A stretch of DNA of 64,000 bases from Dorea_D hominis (GTDB taxonomy: Bacteria > Bacillota > Clostridia > Lachnospirales > Lachnospiraceae). The notes under the pieces were generated by a model that saw nothing but the letters and a program-made list of their open reading frames with translations, had not been told where the DNA came from and did not search any database. Shown piece by piece: positions 40,744 through 49,698 of this stretch (its first letter is position 1; the number at the start of each line of letters is the position of its first letter). The DNA lies in assembly GCF_014287705.1 (NCBI RefSeq), contig NZ_JACOOY010000001.1, positions 1-64,000 on the forward strand. The letters run 5' to 3'. The position numbers and the translations under genes were made by a program.

Positions 40744-41541
40744 CTACAGCTGAATAATGTTAGAAACGGATGTTCTTTTTGCAACTGTGATCGGAAGTTC
40801 TTCTCCCTTGTACGGATTGTCTCCCATCGTAACTTCCAGTTTCACAGTTTCATAAGCAAGACTTTCATAATTATTTTCCTTGCTCAGATGTCCGAGTACA
40901 ACTGCGGACATATCATCATGCAGTATATCACAAAGAAGGCGCCCTGACAATTCATTTGATAAATGTCCTTTGTCGCCCATAACTCTTCTTTTCAGAGGAT
41001 AAGGATATGGTCCGACTTCCAGCATATGTATGTCGTGGTTCGCCTCCAGCACAATACCATTCAGATTTTTAAGGTTCTCAATGGTATAGTCATCATATAT
41101 TCCAAGGTCTGTTGCAACTGCAGCAGACTTACTGCCATTCTCAATCCGGTAACCGGACGGTTCATTTGCATCATGGGAAATTGCAAAAGGACGGATGTCC
41201 ATATCTCCCAGACGAAATGTCTGATCTACCTGCACCTCATGCAGAAGACCTTCCGGAAGCCTGCCAATATTTTTATTGGCTTTGATTCCTTCAATCGTTC
41301 CATGAGTTGCATAAACAGGAACTGCATATTTTCTGCTGAATACACCCAGTCCCTGAATATGATCGACATGTTCATGTGTAATGAGAATCCCCTGTAGTTC
41401 ATCTCCTTTGATCTCCAGCTCTTTCAAGCCTTCTTCAATTCTCTTCTTGCTGATTCCAGTGTCTACCAGAAGATGCGTAGTATCATCTCCTATGTAAATA
41501 CAGTTTCCGCTGCTTCCACTGGCAATGCTGCATAATCTCAT
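40744..41541 (-). CDS. MBL-fold metallohydrolase (YycJ/WalJ-like)
   Basis: The 265-residue metallo-beta-lactamase-fold protein has the metal motif THEHVDHIQGL (HxHxDH, about residues 55-65), preceded by LVDTGISKKRIEEGL, and later ANHD and GHLS(K/N) histidines. The start RLCSIASGSSGNCIYIG is typical of the YycJ/WalJ group, 5'-3' nucleases linked to DNA repair and cell-wall regulation in Bacillus. It is a free-standing copy, not beside a WalKR system. Confidence 0.88.
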   Translation of the reverse strand: MRLCSIASGSSGNCIYIGDDTTHLLVDTGISKKRIEEGLKELEIKGDELQGILITHEHVDHIQGLGVFSRKYAVPVYATHGTIEGIKANKNIGRLPEGLLHEVQVDQTFRLGDMDIRPFAISHDANEPSGYRIENGSKSAAVATDLGIYDDYTIENLKNLNGIVLEANHDIHMLEVGPYPYPLKRRVMGDKGHLSNELSGRLLCDILHDDMSAVVLGHLSKENNYESLAYETVKLEVTMGDNPYKGEELPITVAKRTSVSNIIQL

Positions 41542-41610
41542 CTGTTATTTCCACCTGTTCTTTACCATGTTATTTTTTCTATTATGTACCGTCATGCTGT
41601 CTTTTAACTG

Positions 41611-42201
41611 TTACAGATTCTTTACGATCTGATCGATCTGGATCATTGTCTCGGCGAAAACACCATTATTGTCAATAACTCTGTCACATTCCTTCATAAA
41701 TTGCTCTTTTGTAAGCTGGGAAGCCATGATATCATCAATCTTGGATTCCTTGTATCCTCTGGAATAAAACAGACGGTTCTTACGGACCTCTGTCTTCACA
41801 TATACATACCAGAGTTCGTCATAGACCTCTTCATAATGATCTTCGATCAGAAGTGCAGATTCCAGAATAAACAGATTCGTATTCTTCCGCTCTTCATGAC
41901 GGATTTTTTTCTTAATCTCTTCCTTTACAGCCGGATGCACAATTGCATTGAGTGCTTCTAATTTGGCTTTGTCTGTAAATACGATATCCGCAATTTTCTC
42001 ACGGTCCAGCTCTTTCTTCTCATCCAGGATGTCTTCTCCGAAATAAGCAACAATCTGATCATAACATTCTGTTCCTTTTTTCTGTAAATGCTTTGCGACT
42101 TTGTCAGCCTGACAGATGGTTGCACCATATTTGTCATTCAGATATTCCAGAATCTGTGTTTTCCCGGAACCAACGCCACCTGTTAATCCTATTATCTTCA
42201 T
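41611..42201 (-). CDS. coaE: Dephospho-CoA kinase
   Basis: CoaE phosphorylates dephospho-CoA to CoA, the last step of the pathway. The 196-residue P-loop kinase has Walker A GLTGGVGSGKT (residues 5-15), the QADKVAKHLQKKG segment, HPAVKEEIKKKI, and a LFILESALLIEDH motif. It lies 14 bp after polA, the common polA-coaE arrangement. Confidence 0.96.
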   Translation of the reverse strand: MKIIGLTGGVGSGKTQILEYLNDKYGATICQADKVAKHLQKKGTECYDQIVAYFGEDILDEKKELDREKIADIVFTDKAKLEALNAIVHPAVKEEIKKKIRHEERKNTNLFILESALLIEDHYEEVYDELWYVYVKTEVRKNRLFYSRGYKESKIDDIMASQLTKEQFMKECDRVIDNNGVFAETMIQIDQIVKNL

Positions 42202-42214
42202 GTCTTTTCACCTC

Positions 42215-44830
42215 TTATTTTGCTTCGTACCAATTCGTTCCAGTATGCATATCTATCTCAAGCGGTACCCGGAGGTCAGCCGCATGTTCCATCTCTTCTT
42301 CCAGGATTTTCTTCACTTCTTCAACTTCCGGTTCGTACGCTTCGATCAAAAGTTCATCGTGTACCTGAAGCACAAGTCTTGATTTTAAATGCTCTTCTTT
42401 CAGTCTGCGTCCCACACCGATCATGGCAATCTTCATAATATCTGCCGCTGTTCCCTGGATCGGTGCATTCATCGCCACACGTTCTCCAAATGAGCGCTGC
42501 ATGAAATTGCTCGATGATAATTCCGGAACCGGACGCCGTCTGCCAAACAATGTTACTACATATCCGTTCTCTTTTGCATGTGCGACTGTATCATCCAGAA
42601 ACTTTTTGATTCCCGGATATGTCCGGAAATAATCTTCGATGTATTTCGCCGCTTCTTTTCTCGTAATGCTCAGATCCTGGCTGAGGCCAAAGGAACTGAT
42701 TCCATATACAATACCAAAGTTTACTGCTTTTGCATTTCTTCTCTGCAACGGTGTCACTTCATCGAACGGAATGTGAAATACCTGTGATGCGGTAATTCTG
42801 TGAATATCTGCTTCCTCCCTGTATGCCTGGATCAGCTGCTCATCCTGCGAGCAGTGTGCAAGCACACGCAGTTCAATCTGCGAATAATCAGCATCTACAA
42901 ATACATATCCTTCTTCCGGCACAAATACTTTACGAATCATTCTGCCAAGTTCCACTCTGACCGGTATATTCTGCAGGTTTGGTTCCGCACTGCTCAAACG
43001 CCCGGTTGCCGTCACTGTTTGATGAAACTTTCCATGGATCCTTCCATCTTCCTGAATGTACCCCGCCAGCCCGTCTGCGTACGTAGACTTAAGCTTCGTA
43101 AGCTGTCGGTATTCCAGTACTTTTGATACGACCGGATAATCCGGTGCCAGCTTGTCCAGCACATCCGCCGCAGTTGAATATCCGGTCTTTGTCTTTCTTC
43201 CGCCCGGAAGTTCCATTTTTTCAAACAGAATTACTCCAAGCTGCTTCGGTGAATTGATGTTGAACTCTTCTCCTGCAAGCTCGTAGATATCTTTTTCCAG
43301 TTCAGTAATCTTACCGACAAGCTGATCTCCGTAAGCTTTCAGCGCTTCTGCTTCCACTTTCACACCATTTTGTTCCATCTCATATAAGGTAAATACAAGT
43401 GGCATCTCAATGTTTTCAAAAAGCTCCCAGCTCTTTGTATCTTTTAAACGGTTCTCCAGCGGTTCTTTCGCCGCAAATGCTGTATATGCTTCATAGCAGG
43501 CTTTTGTTCTCCCGTCTGCTTTCTCATCAATCATAAGTCCGAGCTGTTCTCTTGCGACATCTTCATACATATAATCGCTTTTCAGTGGATTCAGAAGATA
43601 CGCCGCAACTGTCGCATCAAAACAATTCGCCCTGTTTTCTATCGGCAGTTCAGCTATGACATTTTTCAGATCAAATACAACAAATTGTCCGGCTTTCCGC
43701 TGAATCTGCGAGACTTGCTCTAATAACCATTCTGCGGAAATCTCTCCACCTGTAAGAATTAACGCTGTCTTTTCCTGTGATGCACAGAATGCAACTCCTC
43801 CAAGAGCTGCCTGCATGGCAAATAATGGCAATACATTTTCTGTATCTTTATAAACAGCTGCGCCAACAACTTTTTCTCCCTCAAGCTTCTTCAGATATGT
43901 TTCAGCTTCCTTCTTTGTCTTGATCGCACAGAAAGTCTCTTCAATCGATGGCGCTTCTGGCTGTACATCAAAACGGGATAACAGGTTCTTAAACTGTAAT
44001 CTCTGGAAATATGCATAAGCCTCTTCCGTATAGAGATTGCCAAGTTTTGCCTCTTCAAAATCGTATTCCACATCCGCGTGCACTTCGATCGTCGCCAGTG
44101 TCTTGCTTAAAACCGCAAGATCCCAGTGTTCATTTAATGCCTTGGATGCTCGTGGTGGCTTCAGTTCTTCCACATGCTCATGTGCATTCTCAATAGAATG
44201 ATACTCGGTAATGATCTTCGTTGCTGTCTTCTCGCCGATGCTTGGAACTCCCGGAATATTATCGGCAGTGTCACCCATCAGCGCTTTCAGGTCGATAAAT
44301 TCAACCGGATTCACCTGATAGCGTTCTTTTACATCTGCCGCATAATAATCTTCCACTTCGGTGCGTCCCTGCTTCGTCTTCGGGATTCGAATCTTCACAT
44401 GCTCTGTCGCAAGCTGCAGAAGATCTCTGTCACCGGAAATCACAGATACTTCCATGCCCTGTTCTTCTGCTCTTCTCGACAGCGTTCCAAGCAGGTCATC
44501 TGCCTCCAGTCCCGGCTGCTCGATAATGCGCACTCCCATCGCCTTTAACACTTCTTTGATCACCGGAACCTGCTGACGCAGTTCCTCTGCCATAGGCTTA
44601 CGCGTTCCTTTGTACGCATCGTACATCTTGTGACGGAACGTCGGTGCATGCACATCAAAGGCCACCGTCAGATACTCCGGCTTCTCTTCTTCTAATATTT
44701 TAAACATGATCGTCAGAAAACCATAAATGGCATTCGTATGAAGCCCCTCTGAATTTGTCAGATCCGGAAGCCCATAGAATGCCCTGTTCAATATACTGTG
44801 TCCGTCGATCAGAACTATTTTCTCGCTCAT
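42215..44830 (-). CDS. polA: DNA polymerase I
   Basis: PolA fills gaps and removes RNA primers. The 871-residue protein has an N-terminal 5'-3' exonuclease/FEN domain (about 1-300; VAFDVHAPTFRHKMYDAYKGTR, here noted from residue about 55 on, and LMGDTADNIPGVPSIGEKTA), a middle domain, and the polymerase domain with motif A DADYSQIELRVLAH, motif B RRNAKAVNFGIVYG and motif C QVHDELLIEA. The middle 3'-5' exonuclease-like domain lacks the DxE metal motif (KVVGAAVYKD there), so proofreading is probably absent, as in Bacillus PolA. Confidence 0.97.
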   Translation of the reverse strand: MSEKIVLIDGHSILNRAFYGLPDLTNSEGLHTNAIYGFLTIMFKILEEEKPEYLTVAFDVHAPTFRHKMYDAYKGTRKPMAEELRQQVPVIKEVLKAMGVRIIEQPGLEADDLLGTLSRRAEEQGMEVSVISGDRDLLQLATEHVKIRIPKTKQGRTEVEDYYAADVKERYQVNPVEFIDLKALMGDTADNIPGVPSIGEKTATKIITEYHSIENAHEHVEELKPPRASKALNEHWDLAVLSKTLATIEVHADVEYDFEEAKLGNLYTEEAYAYFQRLQFKNLLSRFDVQPEAPSIEETFCAIKTKKEAETYLKKLEGEKVVGAAVYKDTENVLPLFAMQAALGGVAFCASQEKTALILTGGEISAEWLLEQVSQIQRKAGQFVVFDLKNVIAELPIENRANCFDATVAAYLLNPLKSDYMYEDVAREQLGLMIDEKADGRTKACYEAYTAFAAKEPLENRLKDTKSWELFENIEMPLVFTLYEMEQNGVKVEAEALKAYGDQLVGKITELEKDIYELAGEEFNINSPKQLGVILFEKMELPGGRKTKTGYSTAADVLDKLAPDYPVVSKVLEYRQLTKLKSTYADGLAGYIQEDGRIHGKFHQTVTATGRLSSAEPNLQNIPVRVELGRMIRKVFVPEEGYVFVDADYSQIELRVLAHCSQDEQLIQAYREEADIHRITASQVFHIPFDEVTPLQRRNAKAVNFGIVYGISSFGLSQDLSITRKEAAKYIEDYFRTYPGIKKFLDDTVAHAKENGYVVTLFGRRRPVPELSSSNFMQRSFGERVAMNAPIQGTAADIMKIAMIGVGRRLKEEHLKSRLVLQVHDELLIEAYEPEVEEVKKILEEEMEHAADLRVPLEIDMHTGTNWYEAK

Positions 44831-44890
44831 AAAAACAACACTCCATGTATTTTTTCGCTACCTTAATACTATACACCAAATCCTTTGATT

Positions 44891-45592
44891 TTAAAAGTGC
44901 TTTTCTTTTTCTTCTTTCTCTTCTTCCTCAGCCTGGATAAACATCAGGACAAATACAACAAAAAGCAGGATACACACGGTATATACAGATTTTGTGCCAA
45001 CCCCCGTCGTCAATTTTGTACTGATAACTGCGCCGAAGATAAATGCTGCAATAATTCCGTAATACTGAAGACTGTTATTACGTACTTTCCGGTCTCTGTG
45101 CACACCGGAATAAAAAAGATTCTCGGTAGCTGTCCTTAAGTTTCCGGTACACATCGTTGTTGCGTATTTCTTTCCTCCGCCAAAAGCCCTGAAACTCTCT
45201 ACCTGCATAGAGCAGACGAAAGAAACTGCCGTATTGACCAGATCATTGCAAATGCCTTCCGGGACAAAAGAAACTGCCAGCAGTACAAGAATCTCCAGTG
45301 CGATAACGATCTGACGCCAGTGGATCTTTGTGCTGTAGCGGAAATTCAGTTTTACAATTTCCGTAATCATAACTCCGACCATAAACGCAAGGATCGGTAA
45401 AGTATACGTTGTTATTTTTTCAAAATTCTGCTGTGCAATATGAATCCCGAGAAGGACGATATTTCCCGTCTGTGCATTGGCAAATACGCCGCCCCGGCTT
45501 ATATATGTATAGACATCCAGATAGCCTCCTGCAATCGCAAGAAGAAGTCCTATGAAATAAGACTCTGAAACCTGTCTTTTTAACTGTAGCAT
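44891..45592 (-). CDS. YoaK/DUF1275 family membrane protein
   Basis: The 233-residue protein has about six hydrophobic segments and the DUF1275 features GGYLDVYTYISRGGVFANAQTGN (read from about residue 22) and CTGNLRTATENLF. The C-terminal tail is a Glu/Lys stretch (EEEEKEEKEKHF). Its function is not established; the family is transporter-like. It follows the fumarase beta gene by 20 bp and may be part of that transcript. Confidence 0.88.
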   Translation of the reverse strand: MLQLKRQVSESYFIGLLLAIAGGYLDVYTYISRGGVFANAQTGNIVLLGIHIAQQNFEKITTYTLPILAFMVGVMITEIVKLNFRYSTKIHWRQIVIALEILVLLAVSFVPEGICNDLVNTAVSFVCSMQVESFRAFGGGKKYATTMCTGNLRTATENLFYSGVHRDRKVRNNSLQYYGIIAAFIFGAVISTKLTTGVGTKSVYTVCILLFVVFVLMFIQAEEEEKEEKEKHF

Positions 45593-45611
45593 GAACTTAC
45601 TTTCACATCCT

Positions 45612-46172
45612 TTATTTCTCTTTTTTCTGTAAATATGCCGCTCTTCCCTCTTCGTAAAGGTTGTTTCCCTCGCTGTCTATCACGACAACTAACGGCATCT
45701 CTTCTACATATAATCTGCGGAGCGCTTCCGCCCCAAGATCTTCATAAGCGATCAATTCTGCTTTTTTGATACATTTTGCAAGAAGTGCTCCGGCGCCTCC
45801 GATTGCTCCAAAATACACACCGCTGTATTTCTTCATTGCTTCAACAACTTCCGGAAGTCTGGCACCTTTTCCGATCATGCCTCTTGCACCTACAGACATC
45901 ATCGTCGGCGCATACGCATCCATACGACCGCTTGTTGTCGGTCCCGCAGAACCGATCACATGTCCCGGTTTTGCGGGTGTCGGTCCGACATAGTAGATCG
46001 TTGCGTTTTTGGGATCAAATGGAAGTTCTTCTCCTCTTGCAAGCGCCTCACACATCCGCTTGTGTCCTGCGTCTCTTGATGTATAAATGGTTCCGGTCAG
46101 ATACACGGTATCTCCGGCATGTAATGTTTTTGCAAGTTCCTCTGTCAAAGGAAGTGTGATATGTTTTTCCAT
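45612..46172 (-). CDS. Fumarate hydratase, class I, beta subunit
   Basis: Together with the upstream alpha subunit this makes the oxygen-sensitive [4Fe-4S] fumarase that interconverts fumarate and malate. The 186-residue protein corresponds to the C-terminal domain of class I fumarase, with GDTVYLTGTIYTSRDAGHKRM (from residue about 20), VGPTPAKPGHVIGSAGPTTSGRMD and GAIGGAGALLAKCI. L-tartrate dehydratase beta (TtdB) is a close relative and cannot be excluded. It lies 1 bp from the alpha gene. Confidence 0.92.
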   Translation of the reverse strand: MEKHITLPLTEELAKTLHAGDTVYLTGTIYTSRDAGHKRMCEALARGEELPFDPKNATIYYVGPTPAKPGHVIGSAGPTTSGRMDAYAPTMMSVGARGMIGKGARLPEVVEAMKKYSGVYFGAIGGAGALLAKCIKKAELIAYEDLGAEALRRLYVEEMPLVVVIDSEGNNLYEEGRAAYLQKKEK

Positions 46173-46173
46173 T

Positions 46174-47016
46174 TTAGATCACCTCCGTTTTATGTCTGGT
46201 CACATGGCAGTTGATATTGACTGCACAAGGCATACCTGCGATATGCGTTGGCAATGTCTCGATATTCAGCCCGATTGCTGTCGTACGACCGCCAAATCCC
46301 TGTGGTCCGATTCCAAGCTCATTGACCTTTTCAAGCATCTCTTCTTCCAAATCTGCATAGTATGGATCCGAATTTTTGGAATCTACCGGACGCATCAGCG
46401 CTTTCTTCGCAAGAAGTGCCGCTTTGTCAAACGTACCTCCGATTCCGACACCGATCACCATTGGCGGACATGGATTCGGTCCTGCTGTCTCAACGACTTC
46501 CAGAATAAAATCTTTGATGCCCTGCAGTCCTGCAGATGGCTTGAACATACGGATCTGGCTCATATTTTCACTGCCAAATCCCTTCGGGCCTACTGTGATC
46601 TTCACCTGTTCTCCAGGAACGATCTCCGTGTAGAGCATTGCCGGTGTATTATCTCCGGTATTTCCTCTGCGCACAGGATCTTTCACAACAGATTTGCGCA
46701 GATAACCCTTGTCATATCCTCTTCTTACGCCTTCATTTACCGCTTCTGTAAGATCACCGCCTGTCAGGTGTACATCCTGTCCGATTTCAAGGAAGACACA
46801 TGCCATACCGGTATCCTGACAGATCGGTACTTCCTGTGCACCTGCAATCTCATAATTCTCTATAATATTGTCTAACACGCCTTGCGCAATCTCCCAGTCT
46901 TCACATGCACGGCACTTCTCGATTGCACCTTTCACATCTTCCGGAAGAAACTGGTTCGCCTGAATGCATAATTTTTCTACAACTTCTGTAATTTTTGCTA
47001 CATCAATTTCACGCAT
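46174..47016 (-). CDS. Fumarate hydratase, class I, alpha subunit
   Basis: The 280-residue alpha subunit carries the iron-sulfur cluster, with cysteines in QDTGMACVFLEIG (about residues 74-86), the GPNPCPPMVIGVGIGGTFDK segment and IGPQGFGGRTTAIG. I chose ATG 47016 (MREIDVAKI), which follows GGAGG and overlaps the last 8 nt of the radical SAM gene. The longer frame to 47037 has no homologous start. In a fermentative anaerobe it probably works in a partial, reductive TCA branch. Confidence 0.93.
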   Translation of the reverse strand: MREIDVAKITEVVEKLCIQANQFLPEDVKGAIEKCRACEDWEIAQGVLDNIIENYEIAGAQEVPICQDTGMACVFLEIGQDVHLTGGDLTEAVNEGVRRGYDKGYLRKSVVKDPVRRGNTGDNTPAMLYTEIVPGEQVKITVGPKGFGSENMSQIRMFKPSAGLQGIKDFILEVVETAGPNPCPPMVIGVGIGGTFDKAALLAKKALMRPVDSKNSDPYYADLEEEMLEKVNELGIGPQGFGGRTTAIGLNIETLPTHIAGMPCAVNINCHVTRHKTEVI

Positions 47017-48466
47017 TATGCAGTACCTCCATTGCATTTTTATTCACTTTTTCTATCATATTCTCTTTTGGCAGATTTTTCAATTCTTTTTTCAGATCAT
47101 ACCGGGTACTCATATGCCAGAAAAATTCTCCTGTAAATAAAACTTTATGCATCCAGTCTTCTTTAAGCCATGCTCCGATCAGCCGTCTCACGGAATAAAT
47201 CCGTCTGCTGGCATCTATCTGTTCAAGCTGAAGTTCGTACGGTGTCATCTGCTTTGGATAATGTACCGTATTTCCATTATATTTTGCCCAGTTTCTATGT
47301 ATCAGACGGTCTTTATTTGCCTCATATGCCGGTGTCCCCGGTACAAAATACATGCTCTGGATCAGTACGCCCTGAATATGATTGCGGATCACGAAATCCG
47401 CCAGTTCTTTTCCACAACCCTTTTTCTGATTGTCCGACCCAAGAATAAATAATCCGCGCACGCTCAGTCCATGTTTCTGGATATTGCGGATAGATTTTTC
47501 AATCTCTTTTCTTGTACTCTTTTTGTGATAAGTTTCAAAAGATGCATCATCAATAAACTCGATACCCATATCTAGCTCAAAAAATCCAGCTTTCTTTAAC
47601 AGCTCTAACATCTCATCATCGAAACCCACTTCATATCTTGCCTGGATATTAAAACGATATTTGATTCCGCTGTCTATGATCGCATGCAGGACTTCCATTG
47701 CCCATTTCTGGTCAGCAAAGAAATTATCATCCGTGATCCACAAATCCTGCACAATTCTGTGATTTCCTTTTTCAAAAAAATCAATGGAATATTTAATATC
47801 TTCTATAATATTTTCCGGTGTACGTTTTCTGACACATCTGCCAAAATGTTTCACAAGCGCACAGTAGTCGCAGTTATGCGGACATCCTCTAGAGGCATGT
47901 ACCTGCGGCCAAATCGTCATATGTTTTGTCATCTTCTTATAATTATGAATCAGACTTCTGTCCGGAATCACATCGATATTTTCCGGCGGAACCGGCTTTC
48001 CTGTGCTGTAAAATTTTCCCTCTTCCAGCCAGGCGTATCCAGCCGTATCCGGTTTCTTTTTCTCCTGTATCATTTTTATAAGTGGAAGAATCGTCTCATC
48101 ACCTTCACCCAGCATCACATAATCGCAATAGTTCACTGCTTCTTTCACATTCATGGATGCATGTAACCCACCCATCACAATGGTTGCATTCGTATGCTCC
48201 TTCAAATATGTTGCGATCTGATACCCGCGAACCGCCGCATAAGTAAAAATGCTGATAAATATAATATTCGCATCCTGAAGATCCTTCATCGGAATCTTAG
48301 AAATCGACTCACTGTACATATAAGTATCCGGATACTCCCGCTTCACAATCGTCGCAAGTGTATTTAAGCCCACCGACGGTGTGCGGATATAGCGGTCATA
48401 TACGAAATAATTTAAAATTGTGGGTTTATACGGGCGATTGCCCGGCTCAATAAAACGAATTTTCAT
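47009..48466 (-). CDS. B12-binding-domain radical SAM protein
   Basis: The 485-residue protein has an N-terminal cobalamin-binding-like Rossmann domain (about 1-150; TPSVGLNTLATIVKREYPD, VMGGLHASMNVKEAVNY, VMLGEGDETI) and the radical SAM motif RGCPHNCDYC (about residues 190-199), then a TIM barrel and helical C-terminus. The DxHxxG cobalamin motif is not visible, which is common in this class. The substrate is unknown: relatives methylate or rearrange lipids, tetrapyrroles or antibiotics. I chose ATG 48466, after GGAGGAAAG. It is translationally coupled to the fumarase alpha gene. Confidence 0.87.
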   Translation of the reverse strand: MKIRFIEPGNRPYKPTILNYFVYDRYIRTPSVGLNTLATIVKREYPDTYMYSESISKIPMKDLQDANIIFISIFTYAAVRGYQIATYLKEHTNATIVMGGLHASMNVKEAVNYCDYVMLGEGDETILPLIKMIQEKKKPDTAGYAWLEEGKFYSTGKPVPPENIDVIPDRSLIHNYKKMTKHMTIWPQVHASRGCPHNCDYCALVKHFGRCVRKRTPENIIEDIKYSIDFFEKGNHRIVQDLWITDDNFFADQKWAMEVLHAIIDSGIKYRFNIQARYEVGFDDEMLELLKKAGFFELDMGIEFIDDASFETYHKKSTRKEIEKSIRNIQKHGLSVRGLFILGSDNQKKGCGKELADFVIRNHIQGVLIQSMYFVPGTPAYEANKDRLIHRNWAKYNGNTVHYPKQMTPYELQLEQIDASRRIYSVRRLIGAWLKEDWMHKVLFTGEFFWHMSTRYDLKKELKNLPKENMIEKVNKNAMEVLHNA

Positions 48467-48546
48467 CTGTTTCTTTCCTCCACCCTGTCTTTTCTCGTTT
48501 GCCGTTATTATTATAAGCCTCTTTTCTATTTTTATAAAGAATTTTC

Positions 48547-48575
48547 TTGACATTCGTTTCAAAATACATTATCAT
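48547..48575 (+). promoter_or_regulatory. Promoter of tRNA-Leu
   Basis: Plus strand: perfect -35 TTGACA (48547-48552), 17-bp spacer, -10 TATCAT (48570-48575), about 28 bp before the tRNA. A small palindrome GTTAC-TTTGA-GTAAC lies near the expected start. Confidence 0.75.
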
Positions 48576-48602
48576 AATTTTGTTACTTTGAGTAACAAGT
48601 AT

Positions 48603-48685
48603 GCGGATATGGCGGAATGGCAGACGCACAAGACTCAAAATCTTGCGAGGGTGACTTCGTGTGGGTTCAAGTCCCACTATCCGCA
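48603..48685 (+). tRNA. tRNA-Leu (anticodon CAA)
   Basis: The acceptor stem GCGGATA pairs with TATCCGC, the anticodon loop CTCAAAA holds CAA (48636-48638), and the T arm has GTGGGTTCAAGTCCCAC. A long variable arm (GCGAGGGTGACTTCGT region) marks a class II tRNA. The 83-nt gene has no encoded CCA. It reads UUG codons. Confidence 0.96.
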
Positions 48686-48692
48686 GGCAGAT

Positions 48693-48730
48693 AAAAAGCA
48701 GTAATGATTTTTTGTCATTACTGCTTTTTC
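48693..48730 (+). terminator. Terminator after tRNA-Leu
   Basis: AAAAGCAGTAATGA pairs with TCATTACTGCTTTT, followed by TTC and T-rich sequence, 8 bp after the tRNA. Confidence 0.85.
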
Positions 48731-48773
48731 TTTACATAAAGCTTCTTGTTTTTGTATATTCCACTATTTCAAA

Positions 48774-48920
48774 TCATTTCAATAAATCCGCTATCCGAAT
48801 CTCAAATCCCGGATAAATTCCTACCGGTATCATCTCATTGAAAGAATACTGCATGAAATTCTCCTGCATGCCAAATGAATACACCAGTACCTTTTCCTTC
48901 CGGAAGCGCATAAATATCAT
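48774..48920 (-). pseudogene. Possible C-terminal remnant of a Uma2-like endonuclease gene
   Basis: A 48-residue frame ending at 48774 reads KEKVLVYSFGMQENFMQYSF and then PVGIYPGFEIRIADLL. The KVLVYxF...YSFNEMIPVGI...EI pattern resembles the end of Uma2-family (PD-(D/E)XK-like) proteins, but the catalytic core is missing. A different frame just upstream is also open (KGGALQKEHGYTIHDIYALPE), which suggests a frameshifted or truncated ancestor. It may equally be chance. Confidence 0.3.
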
Positions 48921-48965
48921 GAATTGTGTATCCATGCTCTTTTTGTAATGCACCGCCTTTCTTAT

Positions 48966-49610
48966 CTACATAGGGAACATTGCCGCATCCAGCGAAGTCA
49001 GATCTTTCTCCCGGATGGAATACACGCCATCATCGTCCTTCTCAATCTGGACTTTACGAACTTCCGCTTTCCCATACTCCGGATTTTTAAGCTTGTCAGC
49101 CATGAGATCATACATTTCCTGCAGCATCAACTCATTGAGCTTATCGTCTGACGGAATCTTCTTTAACGTCTTCATCTTCGCTTCCAGCTTCTTCGTCAGC
49201 TCGTCCTGTAATCCTGAGAAGCACTTAAGCGGTTTCACTTTTACTTTCACTGTAAATCCGTTGTCTGTCTTCTCGGCGCTCTGCACTTTGTAATTCGCTG
49301 CTTTTAAAATATCCTGAAACAGCAGCCGGAACTTCTCTGTCATCTTTTCGGAAGCACCTATACTGTCCAGGCCACTGCTCTGCATCATCGTATCAATATT
49401 TTCCTGATATAAGTTCTTTACTTCTTTCTCTGTAGCATCTGTCTGCTTCTTGTATTCCTTGAACTTCCCTTTATAACTGGCATCCAGTGTTGCCGTCACA
49501 TAGGCTTTTGCGTCTTTTTCACGCATCCCGCAGCCGGACAGGAGTCCCACAAGCAGTATGCAGACAATGAAAATACTTCCATATTTTTTAAGAACCATCT
49601 TTCTACTCAT
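48966..49610 (-). CDS. Hypothetical lipoprotein (DUF5105-like)
   Basis: The 214-residue protein has a clear lipoprotein signal: a basic start, a hydrophobic core and lipobox LLSGC (lipidated C27). The mature part is a helical, lysine-rich domain (AYVTATLDASYKGKFKEYKK, then conserved-looking YQENIDTMMQSSG) resembling DUF5105-type extracytoplasmic proteins of Firmicutes. ATG 49610 follows GGAGG. Function unknown. Confidence 0.82.
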   Translation of the reverse strand: MSRKMVLKKYGSIFIVCILLVGLLSGCGMREKDAKAYVTATLDASYKGKFKEYKKQTDATEKEVKNLYQENIDTMMQSSGLDSIGASEKMTEKFRLLFQDILKAANYKVQSAEKTDNGFTVKVKVKPLKCFSGLQDELTKKLEAKMKTLKKIPSDDKLNELMLQEMYDLMADKLKNPEYGKAEVRKVQIEKDDDGVYSIREKDLTSLDAAMFPM

Positions 49611-49698
49611 ATCTTTTTCCTCCATTTTCCCGTAAGCTATCGCTTATAGCCTGTCTTTACGATACCTTACAGGATGGAAGTTTTCAATATGTATCCGT

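Noticed and set aside
40963..41397. Plus-strand frame opposite the MBL-fold hydrolase
   Set aside because: It is a shadow of a well-supported gene, with no ribosome binding site and Cys/His-rich antisense composition.
48467..48562. N-terminal extension of the B12 radical SAM frame
   Set aside because: It is basic and low complexity, and GGAGGAAAG sits before ATG 48466, where homologous sequence begins.
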